Made by a program: the position numbers and the translations under genes. Positions 63,828 through 64,000 of a stretch of 64,000 nt of DNA are shown here, one piece after another. The DNA is from an uncultured bacterium (GTDB lineage: Bacteria > Bacillota > Clostridia > Lachnospirales > Lachnospiraceae): the NCBI GenBank assembly GCA_947073545.1, contig CAMTMP010000007.1, forward strand, positions 62,001 to 126,000. Direction: 5' to 3'. Position 1 is the stretch's first letter. The number at the start of each line of letters is the position of its first letter. The notes under the pieces are model-generated. The model was not told the origin of the DNA. It ran no database searches and was given only the letters and a program-made list of their open reading frames with translations.

Positions 63828-64000
63828 CTATTCCGTTTCTTTCCCTGCAGCTGCCTCACTGCTTTCCTCTTCCCCGTCTTCCGCCGCCTTCTGGTTCTTA
63901 CGCTTCTTCCGTTTCTTATGTATCAGAAATACAGTCAGAAGAATCACCGAAACCGCACCGACTGCAAGAAAGACGATTTCATCCCTTATCCCTTTCTCTG
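63828..64000 (-). CDS. C-terminus of a membrane-anchored protein (partial)
   Basis: Open to the window edge. Visible part: a hydrophobic helix (EIVFLAVGAVSVILLTVFLI), a basic stop-transfer (HKKRKKRKNQK) and an acidic tail (EDGEEESSEAAAGKETE) before TAG at 63828. This is the shape of a surface protein with a C-terminal membrane anchor; the function lies outside the window. Confidence 0.6.
   Translation of the reverse strand, partial: EKGIRDEIVFLAVGAVSVILLTVFLIHKKRKKRKNQKAAEDGEEESSEAAAGKETE

Overview
The window looks like chromosome of a gut-type anaerobic Firmicute, most likely Lachnospiraceae. This is inferred from AGGAGG-type ribosome sites, many ATGA-coupled starts, a VanRS-like two-component system beside a lantibiotic-type ABC transporter, SBP/YesM-type sensing, and an AT-rich glycan locus inside a GC-richer backbone. 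I see no rRNA, tRNA or CRISPR array.

Region A (1-31213, all minus strand, AT-rich) is one very long surface-glycan operon that runs off the left edge. It encodes nonulosonate-type sugar synthesis and activation (NeuB-like synthase, NeuA-like cytidylyltransferase, CBS-fused DegT aminotransferase, Gfo/Idh oxidoreductase, class III aminotransferase, TIM-barrel isomerase). It also encodes decoration enzymes (sugar N-formyltransferase, carbamoyltransferase, two SGNH hydrolases, methyltransferases, a nitrilase-type amidase, asparagine synthase) and transferases. Embedded in it is an unusual cassette of a NitT/TauT-type ABC importer, an AMP-forming ligase and an acyl carrier protein. One gene, a CBS plus CitC-like nucleotidyltransferase, is split at an A7-G10 homopolymer and may be phase variable.

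Region B (31214-34622) is the control head of that operon and the most unusual part of the window. A TnpB-family protein that appears to have lost all three RuvC acidic residues is followed by a strongly structured, gene-free segment that looks like its guide RNA. Just upstream lies a 1.64-kb segment bounded by two 25-bp sites in inverted orientation. Each site has 10-bp palindromic arms and a 5-nt asymmetric centre. The segment encodes a tyrosine recombinase and carries a consensus sigma-A promoter (TTGACA-N17-TATAAT) that presently points away from the operon. Inversion would aim it at the tnpB-like gene and the glycan operon. I propose a phase-variable glycan operon whose first product is an RNA-guided, nuclease-dead regulator.

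Region C (34623-41329) holds a VanS/VanR-like pair (minus) and an immunity-type ABC transporter (plus). Between them sits an AT-rich AAA ATPase plus RloB/TOPRIM-like two-gene island, flanked by a near-identical 19-bp direct repeat. The small partner gene is frameshifted at a T7 run.

Region D (41492-52458, minus) holds a small conserved protein, a ketopantoate-reductase-like enzyme, an Fbp/Pot-type ABC importer (ATPase with a large insertion, fused permease, lipoprotein SBP), an HD-domain protein, and an SBP-histidine kinase-AraC regulator trio that probably senses and controls the importer. Region E (52646-62307, plus) is a ten-gene Mrp/Mbh-like cation/proton antiporter operon with four large NuoL/M/N-type subunits. 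The right edge has an Rpn-type nuclease with a 5 x 54-bp coding repeat and the end of a membrane-anchored protein.
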